Shown one piece after another: positions 7,575 through 16,951 of a stretch of 55,960 nt of DNA. Source of the DNA: Castellaniella sp. (GTDB lineage Bacteria; Pseudomonadota; Gammaproteobacteria; Burkholderiales; Burkholderiaceae_B); contig JAHRWZ010000076.1 of assembly GCA_019104865.1 (NCBI GenBank), positions 1 to 55,960 of the forward strand, read 5' to 3'. Numbering within the stretch: the first letter of the stretch is position 1; each line of letters begins with the position of its first letter. Made by a program: the position numbers and the translations under genes. Under the pieces are notes generated by a model. That model saw nothing but the letters and a program-made list of their open reading frames with translations, was not told the origin of the DNA and ran no database searches.

Positions 7575-8774
7575 ATGACTCCATCCCATTTGCTGAAGGT
7601 CTATTTTCTGGTGCTGCCGGCCATTTTGCTGGGCTGGCTGGTGTTTTCCGCCTGGCGCTGGCGCTGGCGGCTCCCGGCCGGGATTGTGTTCGGATTCGTC
7701 CTGGCCTTTGCAATCGGAATCTGGATCCCGGGCGTGATGGATTACCTGGTGTCGTTTTCCATCATGGCCGTCATCTACTCCGTCCTGTCCCTGGGGCTCA
7801 ATGCCCAGTGGGGCTACAACGGCCATCTGGATTTTGGCATCGCCGGCTTCTTCGCGGTGGGGGCCTTCACCATGGCCCTGTTCGTGACCGCGCCGCCGTC
7901 CGGCCTGATGGCGGCCTATGCGCAGCAGTGGTTCGGCCTGCATGCGCCGTTCCTGGTCGGTCTCGTGGCTGCGGGGATCCTGGCCGGGGTGGTCGGCTAT
8001 CTGGTGGCGCAGCCCATTCTGCATCTGCGCACGGACTTCCTGGCGATTGCCACGCTGGGGATCGCCGAGATCATCCGGCTGATCTTTCAGAACGAGCGCT
8101 GGCTGGCCAATGGTCCGCAACCGCTCAGCGGTATCCCGCAGCCCCTGTCCTGCGTCTTTGAGCATCCCGGCTGCGGCTGGCTACCGGGTTTCCTGGCACA
8201 GCCATTGTCGGCGCTGCAGCCGCGTGACTATGGCTATCTATACTTGGTGATCGTGACCCTGATCCTTGCCGTCGTCTACGGGCTGCTGGAAGTCGCGGTT
8301 CGATCACCCTGGGGGCGCGCCCTGCGTGCGGTTCGAGACGAGGAAGACTCCGCCGCGATGAACGGCAAGCCGGTCAAGTCCCTGAGGGTCCAGTCCTTCG
8401 TCCTGGGGGCGGTGGTGATCGGTGTGGCCGGGGCGCTGTATGCGCCTTATATGGTGACCATCGACTACAGCCACTTCAAGCCGCTGTTTGCGACGTTTCT
8501 GGTCTGGGTGATGCTGATGCTGGGGGGCAGCGGCAACAATCGCGGGGCCATCCTGGGGGCGTTCGTCGTCTGGGCGGTCTGGAGCGGTACCGGCTATGTG
8601 ACGGATGCGCTGCAAAGCGCTCTGTCGGACGTCGCTCCGGCACTGGCGTCGCGGATGGCGTTCCTGCGCTGGATGTTCGTGGGGCTGTTGCTGGCCGGTA
8701 TCGTGCTGTTTCGGCCACAGGGGATTCTGCCCGAGGAAAAGCAGGTATCCCGGTTCTTGAAGGATAAGTCTTAG
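7575..8774 (+). CDS. livM: Branched-chain amino acid ABC transporter permease (LivM type)
   Basis: This is the second permease, 399 residues with about ten hydrophobic segments. LivM features are the LGLNAQWGYNGHLDFG motif, the FLAIATLGIAEIIRLIF helix and the VRDEEDSAAMNGKPV cytoplasmic loop that docks on the ATPases. The C-terminus ends in FRPQGILPE, typical of the family. The ATG at 7575 follows livH by 9 nt. It is the last gene of the plus-strand operon and converges with the binding-protein gene. Confidence 0.92.
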   Translation: MTPSHLLKVYFLVLPAILLGWLVFSAWRWRWRLPAGIVFGFVLAFAIGIWIPGVMDYLVSFSIMAVIYSVLSLGLNAQWGYNGHLDFGIAGFFAVGAFTMALFVTAPPSGLMAAYAQQWFGLHAPFLVGLVAAGILAGVVGYLVAQPILHLRTDFLAIATLGIAEIIRLIFQNERWLANGPQPLSGIPQPLSCVFEHPGCGWLPGFLAQPLSALQPRDYGYLYLVIVTLILAVVYGLLEVAVRSPWGRALRAVRDEEDSAAMNGKPVKSLRVQSFVLGAVVIGVAGALYAPYMVTIDYSHFKPLFATFLVWVMLMLGGSGNNRGAILGAFVVWAVWSGTGYVTDALQSALSDVAPALASRMAFLRWMFVGLLLAGIVLFRPQGILPEEKQVSRFLKDKS

Positions 8775-8827
8775 CGCGGACTCGCCGCGCATGATCGCCA
8801 ATCGGCCGGCCGACGATACCCGGGTTC

Positions 8828-8860
8828 GGGTGCAGGGCTGGCGCAACCATCCCTGCACCC
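8828..8860. terminator. Inverted repeat between convergent livM and binding-protein gene
   Basis: A perfect 10-bp stem (GGGTGCAGGG / CCCTGCACCC) with a 13-nt loop lies between the two convergent stop codons. There is no T-run, so termination is inferred from position and stem strength. Confidence 0.5.
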
Positions 8861-8893
8861 GTGCGCCGAGGTCCGGCTTTCAGGCTGTCGCCA

Positions 8894-10243
8894 TCAATCC
8901 TTCGGGATCGTCGACGCCGCCCGCAATTCGACCGTGTCGATCTTGTTGCCGTCGAACTTCCAGATGTTGACCGGCGTGATCACATCGCCGTTTTTGTCAA
9001 ACACACAAGGGCCCGATGCCCCGGTGTAATGGAAGTCCGCCCCGCCCTTGATGGCCTTGAGCATTTCCGTGATGCGCGTTTGATCGCCACCATCGATCGA
9101 TTGTTTGGTGGCGGCGGATATTTTGCGCATCTGGTCACGCAGCATGGCACCCGTGATCTTCGAGGCGTCGGTCTGGCCCGCCGCGATCACGCGGGCGGTG
9201 GCAAGCCCCGCGAGTAGTGCCGCATCGTATGCCGAGGCGGTGAAGGGCGGGAAGGTGTCATGTTTGAAATCGGTCTTGAACTCCTGGGCGAAGCTCTTGT
9301 AGGCGGGGGTGGATGTGTCCTCGCCGGGGGCAGTGCCGTATTTGCCGTCCAGGTATTTGGCGCCGACGTCCTTGATGATGTCCACGGACGCATTGCCATC
9401 GACAAACTGCCAGTTGGTGAAGTTGAAGATGTCGCGGGATTCCTTCAGGAAGGTAGCGGTGTGCGCCGGGTAGCTGACGCATAGCAGAAGGTCGGGTTTG
9501 TCTTTCAGCGCGAGGGACAGTTCGGATTTGTAGGTGGGCTGGACTTCCTCGGGGTGGGGGACCTGGGCGAGAACCTTGCCGCCCCGATGTTCGAAGGCCT
9601 TGGCGAAGGAATTGGACAGGCCTTGTCCATAGGGGTTGTTGATGTAGATGGTGGAGACCCGCGCGTATTTGTATTTCGGATAGATTTCGCCGTTGACCAG
9701 TTGCGCCGCCACGATTCCCTGCAGGGCGTCGGATGCGGTCGTGCGAAACAGCAGGTCCGCTGTGGCGTCGGCCGGCAGGACGGTGATCAGTGGCGATGTC
9801 GCGCCGTTGGCGATCTGCAGGATGCCCGCCGGAAGCGCGACCGAAGTCGCCACGGCCACCGTGACTCCGCTGGACCAACCGCCGATGATCACTGGAACGT
9901 GATTCGTATCCACCATCTGCCGGGCTGCCTGCACGCCGACTGTGGGCAGGGTGGCCGTGTCGACGGTGATGTGCTTGGCGATGATCGGGCCGCCGAAGAC
10001 TTCGGTGGCAGCCTTGTTGATCTGGTTGACGGCCAACTGGACGGCATCCCGGTAATAGGGGCCGAATTCGGCGGCCGACCCGGTCAGCGTGGCGATCTGG
10101 CCGAGGTTGATCGCGGGCGGAGCCCCGGCAGCCAGGGCACGTGTGAACGGCAGCGTGTTGCTGACCACGAGAGAACCACCGGCGACCCCCAGCGTGTACA
10201 GAAACTGGCGGCGGGACTGAGGTAGGGTTGAGTGATCCGACAT
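8894..10243 (-). CDS. Branched-chain amino acid ABC transporter substrate-binding protein, Tat-exported
   Basis: A 449-residue periplasmic binding protein of the Leu/Ile/Val (type I) family. The N-terminus has a twin-arginine signal, SRRQFLYTLGVAGGSLVVS, with likely cleavage after the ALAAG region near residue 41. The mature domain starts NLGQIATLTGSAAEFG, which is the family's ligand-binding opening, and continues with QLAVNQIN and the central hinge regions. The ATG at 10243 is preceded by AAGGAG on the coding strand; upstream in-frame codons lack such a site. It converges with livM and very likely feeds the adjacent LivGFHM complex. Tat export is unusual for this family, most of whose members use Sec. 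Substrate identity is not shown by sequence. Confidence 0.9.
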   Translation of the reverse strand: MSDHSTLPQSRRQFLYTLGVAGGSLVVSNTLPFTRALAAGAPPAINLGQIATLTGSAAEFGPYYRDAVQLAVNQINKAATEVFGGPIIAKHITVDTATLPTVGVQAARQMVDTNHVPVIIGGWSSGVTVAVATSVALPAGILQIANGATSPLITVLPADATADLLFRTTASDALQGIVAAQLVNGEIYPKYKYARVSTIYINNPYGQGLSNSFAKAFEHRGGKVLAQVPHPEEVQPTYKSELSLALKDKPDLLLCVSYPAHTATFLKESRDIFNFTNWQFVDGNASVDIIKDVGAKYLDGKYGTAPGEDTSTPAYKSFAQEFKTDFKHDTFPPFTASAYDAALLAGLATARVIAAGQTDASKITGAMLRDQMRKISAATKQSIDGGDQTRITEMLKAIKGGADFHYTGASGPCVFDKNGDVITPVNIWKFDGNKIDTVELRAASTIPKD

Positions 10244-10605
10244 GAGGGAACTCCTTCTGGTTGGCTGACGCAAGACAGGCAAACGCAAAAAAGGCTCGGA
10301 TACTTTCGAGTCTGGCGCCCGCATGGGCACCGGCACTGCAGTCCCGGGAAGGACGTGGCTTCATTACATCGACTGGCCTGTTATGTGTCAATCGGTGATT
10401 GGTGCAGGTGAGCGGGCGGCTTCAGCCGCTTCGTTTCTTGGGGCGGGATGCCCATCTTCTTATAAAGGACATTGAGTTTGGTTTGCAATCTATTGATTTT
10501 CCAGTGTTTTATTCCTGATGAGATTGACAAAATCAGTTGTAAGTGCTTGTTGTCATTGAATAAATTTCAATGTGCTTCTTGACCGACGCGGATTCATCCC
10601 GTAGA
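10244..10605. other. Divergent intergenic region between binding-protein gene and mraZ
   Basis: This gap of about 360 nt holds no supportable gene. It turns AT-rich at about 10455-10580, unlike the flanking genes, as expected for divergent promoters. It carries the mraZ promoter candidate described separately. Confidence 0.7.
10537..10566 (+). promoter_or_regulatory. Candidate mraZ promoter
   Basis: TTGTAA at 10537-10542 and TAAATT at 10561-10566 are 18 nt apart, which would start transcription about 30 nt before the MraZ boxes. A perfect TTGACA at 10524-10529 is also present but has no good -10 partner. The choice is uncertain. Confidence 0.35.
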
Positions 10606-10640
10606 GTGGGGAAAAGTAGATTTTTGTGTCATGAAGTGGG
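10606..10640 (+). promoter_or_regulatory. MraZ operator boxes
   Basis: GTGGG at 10606-10610 and GTGGG at 10636-10640 are exact MraZ half-sites. Between them GTAGA at 10616 and GTGTC at 10626 fall exactly on the same 10-nt step. MraZ is known to bind repeated GTGGG-like boxes at 10-nt periodicity upstream of its own gene. The array probably allows autorepression of the dcw cluster. Confidence 0.75.
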
Positions 10641-10651
10641 AGGAACCCCTC

Positions 10652-11080
10652 GTGTTTCAAGGAAGCAGCGCGTTGACGCTCGATGCCAAAGGCCGGATGT
10701 CCATTCCGGCCCGGTATCGTGACGCGCTGATGGCCGACGAGCAGGGGTTTCTGACCTTGACGCGCCATCCCGATGGCTGCCTGATGCTCTATCCCCGCTC
10801 CACCTGGGAGGTCAAGCGCGCGCAGATCGCCGCCTTGCCGGCGGCCGCGCGCCCCTTGCAGCGACTGCTGCTGGGCAGCGCCCAGGACGTGGAGATGGAT
10901 GGCGCCGGGCGCATCCTGGTGTCGCCGGAACTGCGGGAAGCCGCGGGTCTCATGCGCGAAGTCATGCTGCTGGGCCTAGGTTCGAATTTCGAGTTGTGGG
11001 ACCGTCCCCAATGGGAGGCGCGCAGCCTCCAGGACGTGAGCCAGCTCGATCCTGCCATTCTCGAACAGATTTCTTTCTGA
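10652..11080 (+). CDS. mraZ: Transcriptional regulator MraZ
   Basis: MraZ is an AbrB-fold, ring-forming DNA-binding protein that represses the dcw cluster. The 142-residue product starts at a GTG as MFQGSSALTLDAKGR, aligning with the usual MF-G----LD-KGR opening. The second MraZ repeat shows as GSAQDVEMDGAGRILVSPELRE. An upstream ATG at 10631 would add seven residues that the family lacks. A GGAGGA sequence 8-14 nt upstream serves as ribosome site and overlaps the last operator box, so bound MraZ could affect translation too. It is the first gene of the cluster and is 9 nt before rsmH. Confidence 0.93.
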   Translation: MFQGSSALTLDAKGRMSIPARYRDALMADEQGFLTLTRHPDGCLMLYPRSTWEVKRAQIAALPAAARPLQRLLLGSAQDVEMDGAGRILVSPELREAAGLMREVMLLGLGSNFELWDRPQWEARSLQDVSQLDPAILEQISF

Positions 11081-11089
11081 GCCCCGTCC

Positions 11090-12142
11090 ATGGCGTATTC
11101 CCATCGCACCGTTCTGCTGGAACCGGCCATCGACGCATTGTTGAGCCCCGGTTACGGACGCGGGGACGGGGCGTCAGGGGTACCGCCGCTCGATGGCGTG
11201 TATGTCGATGGCACATTCGGGCGGGGTGGCCACAGCCGGCTGCTGTTGCAGCGCCTGTCGCCGCAGGCGCGGCTGGTGGTGTTCGACAAGGATCCCGAGG
11301 CGATCGCCGAGGCTAGGGCGTTGAGCCAGGCGGATCCCCGGGTCGAAGTCGTGCACGACGGCTTTGCCACGCTGGCGGATCAACTCGACCGGCTGGGCAT
11401 TCCCGCTGTCGACGGAGTGTTACTGGATCTGGGGGTGTCTTCTCCGCAGATCGATGATGCCACACGCGGATTTTCCTTCATGCGCGACGGTCCGCTGGAC
11501 ATGCGCATGGACACGACTCGGGGGCGGACCGCCGCCGAATGGCTGGCCGAGGCCGACCAGGACCAGATCAAGGAGGTAATCGCACATTATGGCGAAGAAC
11601 GGTTTGCTTTCCAGATTGCAAAGGCGATTGTTGCTGGCCGCCAATCCCGGGCGCTGCGCACCACGGGCGAACTGGCCCAGCTCGTCGCCAGTGTCGTCCG
11701 CACGCGCGAAAAGGGTCAGCACCCGGCCACAAGGACCTTTCAAGCTATACGGATTCACATCAATGCGGAGCTTGCGGAGCTCGCGCACGCCCTCCCGGCA
11801 GCTCTGAGCCGTCTGAAGCCGGGTGGACGCCTGGCGGTCATCAGCTTCCATTCGCTGGAAGACCGGATGGTCAAACAGTGTCTGGCGGCTGCGGCGCGGC
11901 CTGGACAGGCGCAGGCCCGGCTGCCGATTCCCGAAAAGGACATGCCCCGGCCCTGGGTCGTGTTGCTGGGCCGGGTGCAGGCGGACGCCGCCGAGGTGGA
12001 TGAGAACGCGCGGTCGCGTTCGGCGGTGCTGCGGGTGGCGCAGCGCACGCAAGAGCCGCTCAGCCTAGAGCAGGCCGTCGCCCTGGTGCGTCTGCCGGGG
12101 CATGGCGCGGACCGGCGTACGCCCCGGAGAACCGGCCGATGA
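11090..12142 (+). CDS. rsmH: 16S rRNA m4C1402 methyltransferase RsmH
   Basis: RsmH uses S-adenosylmethionine to methylate N4 of C1402 in the decoding centre of 16S rRNA. The 350-residue protein opens with the family signature [13 protein letters not shown], and the SAM site is seen in [12 protein letters not shown] and [10 protein letters not shown]. Further family motifs are [27 protein letters not shown] and [15 protein letters not shown] short loop (about residues 23-33, rich in G) is inserted after the first motif. Its stop overlaps the ftsL start by 4 nt. Length is slightly above the usual 310-320. Confidence 0.96.
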   Translation: MAYSHRTVLLEPAIDALLSPGYGRGDGASGVPPLDGVYVDGTFGRGGHSRLLLQRLSPQARLVVFDKDPEAIAEARALSQADPRVEVVHDGFATLADQLDRLGIPAVDGVLLDLGVSSPQIDDATRGFSFMRDGPLDMRMDTTRGRTAAEWLAEADQDQIKEVIAHYGEERFAFQIAKAIVAGRQSRALRTTGELAQLVASVVRTREKGQHPATRTFQAIRIHINAELAELAHALPAALSRLKPGGRLAVISFHSLEDRMVKQCLAAAARPGQAQARLPIPEKDMPRPWVVLLGRVQADAAEVDENARSRSAVLRVAQRTQEPLSLEQAVALVRLPGHGADRRTPRRTGR

Positions 12143-12435
12143 CCCGCGCAATCCTGTTCCTGGTCCTGTTGCTGATGGCGTCGGCCATTTCCCTGGTAAC
12201 TGTGCGTTTCCAGACCCGCGAATTGTTCGTCGCCTCCGAGCGGCTGAAGTCGCAGGCGCATGAGCTGGATACGGAATGGCGCCGTCTGCAGGTGGAACGA
12301 GCGGAACTGGCTCGCAACGCACGCATCGATTCCCTGGCACGCACCGAATTGCACCTGATTCCGGTGACGCCTGACCGCACGATCTACCTGCAGCAGCCCG
12401 CCGCTCCGGCTGCGGGGAAAGGGGGGCAGCCATGA
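12139..12435 (+). CDS. ftsL: Cell division protein FtsL
   Basis: This is a 98-residue bitopic membrane protein of the divisome. One hydrophobic segment lies at about residues 3-21 with a very short cytoplasmic start. A periplasmic coiled-coil stretch follows at about residues 27-70, with heptad-like leucines and charged residues. FtsL forms a complex with FtsQ and FtsB and activates FtsW-FtsI. The sequence itself is weakly conserved, so the call rests on size, topology and its place between rsmH and ftsI. It overlaps both neighbours by 4 nt. Confidence 0.9.
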   Translation: MTRAILFLVLLLMASAISLVTVRFQTRELFVASERLKSQAHELDTEWRRLQVERAELARNARIDSLARTELHLIPVTPDRTIYLQQPAAPAAGKGGQP

Positions 12436-14168
12436 AGCGCTTCGGCTTCCATGAGAGCCCCGTGCTGTCCGGCCGTCCGGCCTTCTGGCGGGCGCGGCTG
12501 GTCGTGATCGTGCTCATGCTGGGGTTCGTCGCGCTGACCGCCAAGGCGCTCAGCCTGCAGATCCTGTCCAACGAATTCCTGCAACGCCAGGGTGAACGCC
12601 GCTACGAGCGGACCCTGGTGCTGCCCGCCTCGCGGGGCAAGATCTTCGATCGCAGCGGCTCGGTCGTGCTGGCATCCAGCATGGCGGCTCGCGCGATCTG
12701 GGTGATCCCCGAGGACTTCCACAAGGCGACCGACGATCAGGTCAATGCCCTGGCGGGGTTGCTGGGCATGAAGGCCGCCGACATCCGCCAGCGCACCCAG
12801 GATGAGGACAAGAATTTCGTCTACCTGCAGCGTCAGGTACCCATGGATGTGGCGGAAAAAATTCGTCACCTGAAGATTCCCGGCGTGCAGCAACTGCCCG
12901 AATCGCGGCGCTATTATCCTGAAGGCGAGGTGATGGCGCACATCGTCGGCTTCACCAATATCGAAGATCGCGGGATCGAGGGCATCGAGCTGGCCTTCAA
13001 TGACAGTCTGTCCGGCCAGCCGGGCTCGCGGCGCGTGATCAAGGACCGACTGGGCCGGGTGGTCGAGGACGTGCAGGCGGTGGTCCCCCCCGTGGATGGC
13101 CAGAATCTGCAGCTGTCGATCGATGCCGGCATCCAGTTCGACACCTACGCGGCACTCAAGGCAGCCATGGAGCAACATCAGGCGCGTGGTGCCGCGGCCA
13201 TCGTGCTGGATTCCCGCACCGGCGAGATCCTGGCGATGGTGAATCTGCCGTCCTACGATCCCAACGATATGGCGCAGCGGACCGGCCCGGCGCTGCGTAA
13301 CCGGGTCATGACCGATACGTTCGAACCGGGCTCCATCATGAAGCCGTTCACGGCGGCCCTGGCCCTGGACGAAGGAAAGATCACGACCCGGACGCGGTTT
13401 GATACCGGCAACGGTCGCTATCGCTATCAGGGCGCTCTGATTTCCGACGTGGGCCATTACGGCGTACTGGATGTGGGCGGCATCATCCAGCATTCCAGCA
13501 ACGTCGGGATGACCATGATTTCCGAGCTGATGAGCTCTCAGTCGATGTGGACAAAATTTTCCGAACTCGGGTTTGGCCGGGTTCCGCAAGCACATTTTCC
13601 GGGGATGGCGGCAGGGCGGCTACGACCCTGGCAGCGCTGGCGTCCGATCGAGCGTGCCACCATGGCATACGGCTATGGGCTGTCGGTGTCCCTGATTCAG
13701 ATGGCGCATGCCTATAGCGCGTTCGCGCGCAATGGCGACATGGTGTCCATGTCGCTGCTGCGCCGCGAGGGGCGGCCCACCAGCGTGCAGGTCTATACCC
13801 CGGAGGTCGCGCTGCTGATGCGCGGCATGCTGGAAGCGGCTGCAGGGCCTGATGGCGCCAAGCTGGCGCAGGTCCAGGGCTACCGGGTGGCCGGAAAAAG
13901 CGGCACGGCGCGCAAGATCGTGAACGGACAGTACAGCAAGACCAAGTACCGTGGCTCGTTCGTTGGTCTTGCTCCCGTCTCCGATCCGCGCATCGTGGTG
14001 GCTGTCTCCATCGATGAACCGAGCGCGGGGGGGTATTATGGCGGCCGCGTTGCCGCACCCGTGTTTTCCGATATTGTTTCGAGTACCCTGCGCCGTCTCG
14101 GGGTGCGGCCTGATGCCCCGGTGGATTCCCTGGTGGCGACGGCGGAGCAGGGGGGACGTGCACGATGA
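12432..14168 (+). CDS. ftsI: Septal peptidoglycan transpeptidase FtsI (PBP3)
   Basis: FtsI cross-links septal peptidoglycan. The 578-residue protein has an N-terminal membrane anchor at about residues 22-43, a dimerisation or pedestal domain with the RG-I-DR-G motif (SRGKIFDRSG), and a penicillin-binding transpeptidase domain. The active serine lies in EPGSIMKPF, the second motif is SSN in HSSNVGM, and the third is KSGTA in AGKSGTARK. Length matches betaproteobacterial FtsI. It overlaps ftsL and murEF by 4 nt. No extra domain or missing catalytic residue was seen. Confidence 0.97.
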   Translation: MKRFGFHESPVLSGRPAFWRARLVVIVLMLGFVALTAKALSLQILSNEFLQRQGERRYERTLVLPASRGKIFDRSGSVVLASSMAARAIWVIPEDFHKATDDQVNALAGLLGMKAADIRQRTQDEDKNFVYLQRQVPMDVAEKIRHLKIPGVQQLPESRRYYPEGEVMAHIVGFTNIEDRGIEGIELAFNDSLSGQPGSRRVIKDRLGRVVEDVQAVVPPVDGQNLQLSIDAGIQFDTYAALKAAMEQHQARGAAAIVLDSRTGEILAMVNLPSYDPNDMAQRTGPALRNRVMTDTFEPGSIMKPFTAALALDEGKITTRTRFDTGNGRYRYQGALISDVGHYGVLDVGGIIQHSSNVGMTMISELMSSQSMWTKFSELGFGRVPQAHFPGMAAGRLRPWQRWRPIERATMAYGYGLSVSLIQMAHAYSAFARNGDMVSMSLLRREGRPTSVQVYTPEVALLMRGMLEAAAGPDGAKLAQVQGYRVAGKSGTARKIVNGQYSKTKYRGSFVGLAPVSDPRIVVAVSIDEPSAGGYYGGRVAAPVFSDIVSSTLRRLGVRPDAPVDSLVATAEQGGRAR

Positions 14169-16951
14169 ATACGATTGATATCCTGAGCTGGCTGGACGAA
14201 CGGGTAAACCGTCAGGCGGACCTCCGCCTGGACTCCCGCCAGATTCAGCCGGGCGATGTGTTTTTTGCCTGCCCGGGGATTGCGACTGATGGCCGCGCCT
14301 ATATGGAAGCGGCCGTGGTCGCGGGGGCCTCGGCCATCGTCTGCGAAAGCGGCGGATCGCAGGCAGTGCCCGGCCAGGTGCCCGTGCTGCAGGTGGAGCG
14401 GCTCACGGCCTTGCTGGGCGACATTGCTCATCTCTGGTATGGCCGCCCGTCCGATGCGCTGGCGGTCATTGCCGTGACCGGGACCAACGGAAAGACTTCG
14501 ACCACCCAGTGGATTGCCGATGCGCTCAACGCGGAGGGTATGCCCTGCGGCACGGTCGGCACATTGGGTGTGACGCTGGCTGACGGCAGCAATCTGGGCG
14601 GCATGCTGACCACGCCGGACGTGCTGACCCTGCACCGCAGCCTGGCTGCCATCGTGCGGGCCGGCGGGATGGCGGCCGCCATCGAGGCCTCGTCGATCGG
14701 CATCGAGCAGGGGCGCCTGGGCGGCGTTCACATCCAGGTGGCGGGATTCACCAACCTGACGCGGGACCATCTCGACTATCACGGCACGCTGGAGCGCTAC
14801 AAAGCGGCCAAGTTTGCGCTGTTTTCCCGGGCCGGCCTGCGCAGCGCGGTGATCAATGCGGATGACGCCGCGGGCGTGGAACTCCTGTCGGCGCCGGCGC
14901 CTTCCGGCCAGCGGATGGGTTACAGCCTGCGGCGCGACAGCGGTGTGGCGTTCCGGGCCGAGGATGTCCAGCATGGGGCGGATGGCCTGGTGTTCAAGCT
15001 GGTCACTCCCGATGGCAGCGCGCAGATCCTAACCCGGATGGTGGGTGAACACAACATTTCCAATCTGCTGCTGGTCGCGGGCGTGTTGCGGGCGCTGGGC
15101 TGGGGGCTGAGCCGGATTGCGCGCGCCCTGGCGGTGCTGCGTCCCGTGCCGGGCCGCCTGCAGGTCGTCACCGCCGTGGGCGGTGGCAGTGCGATGCGCC
15201 CGCAGCCGCTGGTCGTCGTCGATTATGCCCACACGCCCGATGCCCTGGAACGGGTGCTCGCCGCCCTGCGCCCGGTGGCGCAGGAGCGTGGCGGGCGGCT
15301 GGCCTGCGTTTTTGGCTGCGGAGGCGATCGGGATACCGGCAAGCGGCCGCTCATGGGGGCAGTCGCAGCACGCCTGGCCGATGATGTGATCGTGACGACG
15401 GACAATCCGCGCACCGAGTCGCCCGAGGCCATCATCGACGACATCGCGGCGGGCATGCCTCAGCGGCCCGTCATCGAGTCGGACCGGGCGCGGGCCATCC
15501 TGGGCGCGATCTGGCGCGCGGGTGACCGCGATGTGGTGCTGCTGGCCGGCAAGGGGCATGAGACCTACCAGGAAGTGCAGCATGTGCGCAGCCCCTTCGA
15601 TGACCGGGAATGGGCGCGCTTCGCGCTGACCTGGCAGCAGGGCGCGTCCCTGTCGACGGATAGCCGCAGTCTGACGGCGGGGACCTTGTTCCTCGCCCTG
15701 CGGGGCGATCGTTTCGACGGGCACGATTATCTGGACGCCGCGAAGCAGGCCGGCGCGCGGGCGGCGATCGTTGCCCGGTTCGTTCCCGAGTCCACATTGC
15801 CCCAGATCGTGCTTGGGAATACGCATCAGGCCCTGATTCGCGCCGCCGAGGTCTGGCGCGGTCTGTTTCCGATTCCGGTCATCGCAGTGACCGGCAGTAA
15901 CGGCAAGACGACGACCAAGGAAATGATCAGCGCCATCCTGGCTGCCTGGTGGGGCGAGGACAACCGGCTGGCGACCCAGGGCAATCTGAACAACGACATC
16001 GGTCTGCCGCTGACGGTGCTGCGCCTGCGCCCTGCGCATCGGGCCGCGGTGCTGGAGCTGGGCATGAACCATCCGGGCGAGATCCCGGTCCTGGCGGCGA
16101 TTGCGCGTCCGACGGTGGCGCTGGTGAACAATGCCCAGCGCGAGCATCAGGAATTCATGAATTCGGTGGATGCGGTCGCACGGGAAAACGGTGCCGTGCT
16201 GCAGGCCTTGCCGGCCGACGGCGTGGCCGTGTTTCCGGCTGATGACGCCTACAGCGGCTTGTGGCAGGAGATGTCGGCGGGCCGGCATGTGCGCCGTTTC
16301 GGGTTTTCGGACATGGCCGACGTGCATGCCTCGCAGATCCGCGCGGGTTCTGACCAAACGGAATTCCGTCTGCATCTGGGGCGCGAAACGGCGGTGGTCA
16401 CCCTGTATGCGCCAGGGCGTCACAATTTGCGCAATGCCCTGGCTGCGGCCGCCTGCGCGGGGGCGGCGGGCGCGTCGCTGGCCGTGATTGCCCGGGGGCT
16501 GGAAGCCTTCCGCCCGGTCGGTGGCCGGATGCAGCCCAAGACACTGCCGGACGGCTTCCAGCTCATCAACGATACCTACAATGCCAACCCCGATTCGGTG
16601 CGCGCCGCTATCGATGTGCTCGCGGGGCTGGATGGTCGCCGCATTCTGGTGCTGGGCGATATGGCCGAGGTCGGCGACCAGGGGCCTGCCATGCATGCCG
16701 AGGTCGGCGCCTATGCGCGCCAGTGTGGCGTGGACGTGCTGCTGACGCTGGGTGCGGCCTCGGAAGAGGCTGCGCGGGCGTTCGGCCCCGAGGCCCGGGC
16801 TTTCGACTCGCTGGAGGCTTTGCTGCCCATTCTGCTGGCGGCCCGTCCGGGTCACATCCTGGTCAAGGGGTCGCGCAGCATGCGCATGGAACGGGTCGTG
16901 CAGGCCTTGCACGCGAACGGCGCCGCCGGGGAGGGCGATCATGCTGCTTGA
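14165..16951 (+). CDS. murEF: Fused MurE-MurF peptidoglycan ligase
   Basis: This is one open frame of 928 residues holding two Mur ligases. Residues 1 to about 490 are MurE, which adds meso-diaminopimelate to UDP-MurNAc-L-Ala-D-Glu: ATP site TGTNGKTST, carboxylated-lysine region, and the DNPR motif in [13 protein letters not shown] that marks diaminopimelate specificity. From about residue 495 follows MurF, which adds D-Ala-D-Ala: STDSRSL start, ATP site [21 protein letters not shown], and [10 protein letters not shown]. The junction is short, with no stop or frameshift. The two enzymes act in consecutive steps, so fusion would couple them. Such a fusion is known in Bordetella and relatives. 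It overlaps ftsI by 4 nt and mraY by 11 nt. Confidence 0.96.
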   Translation: MNTIDILSWLDERVNRQADLRLDSRQIQPGDVFFACPGIATDGRAYMEAAVVAGASAIVCESGGSQAVPGQVPVLQVERLTALLGDIAHLWYGRPSDALAVIAVTGTNGKTSTTQWIADALNAEGMPCGTVGTLGVTLADGSNLGGMLTTPDVLTLHRSLAAIVRAGGMAAAIEASSIGIEQGRLGGVHIQVAGFTNLTRDHLDYHGTLERYKAAKFALFSRAGLRSAVINADDAAGVELLSAPAPSGQRMGYSLRRDSGVAFRAEDVQHGADGLVFKLVTPDGSAQILTRMVGEHNISNLLLVAGVLRALGWGLSRIARALAVLRPVPGRLQVVTAVGGGSAMRPQPLVVVDYAHTPDALERVLAALRPVAQERGGRLACVFGCGGDRDTGKRPLMGAVAARLADDVIVTTDNPRTESPEAIIDDIAAGMPQRPVIESDRARAILGAIWRAGDRDVVLLAGKGHETYQEVQHVRSPFDDREWARFALTWQQGASLSTDSRSLTAGTLFLALRGDRFDGHDYLDAAKQAGARAAIVARFVPESTLPQIVLGNTHQALIRAAEVWRGLFPIPVIAVTGSNGKTTTKEMISAILAAWWGEDNRLATQGNLNNDIGLPLTVLRLRPAHRAAVLELGMNHPGEIPVLAAIARPTVALVNNAQREHQEFMNSVDAVARENGAVLQALPADGVAVFPADDAYSGLWQEMSAGRHVRRFGFSDMADVHASQIRAGSDQTEFRLHLGRETAVVTLYAPGRHNLRNALAAAACAGAAGASLAVIARGLEAFRPVGGRMQPKTLPDGFQLINDTYNANPDSVRAAIDVLAGLDGRRILVLGDMAEVGDQGPAMHAEVGAYARQCGVDVLLTLGAASEEAARAFGPEARAFDSLEALLPILLAARPGHILVKGSRSMRMERVVQALHANGAAGEGDHAA

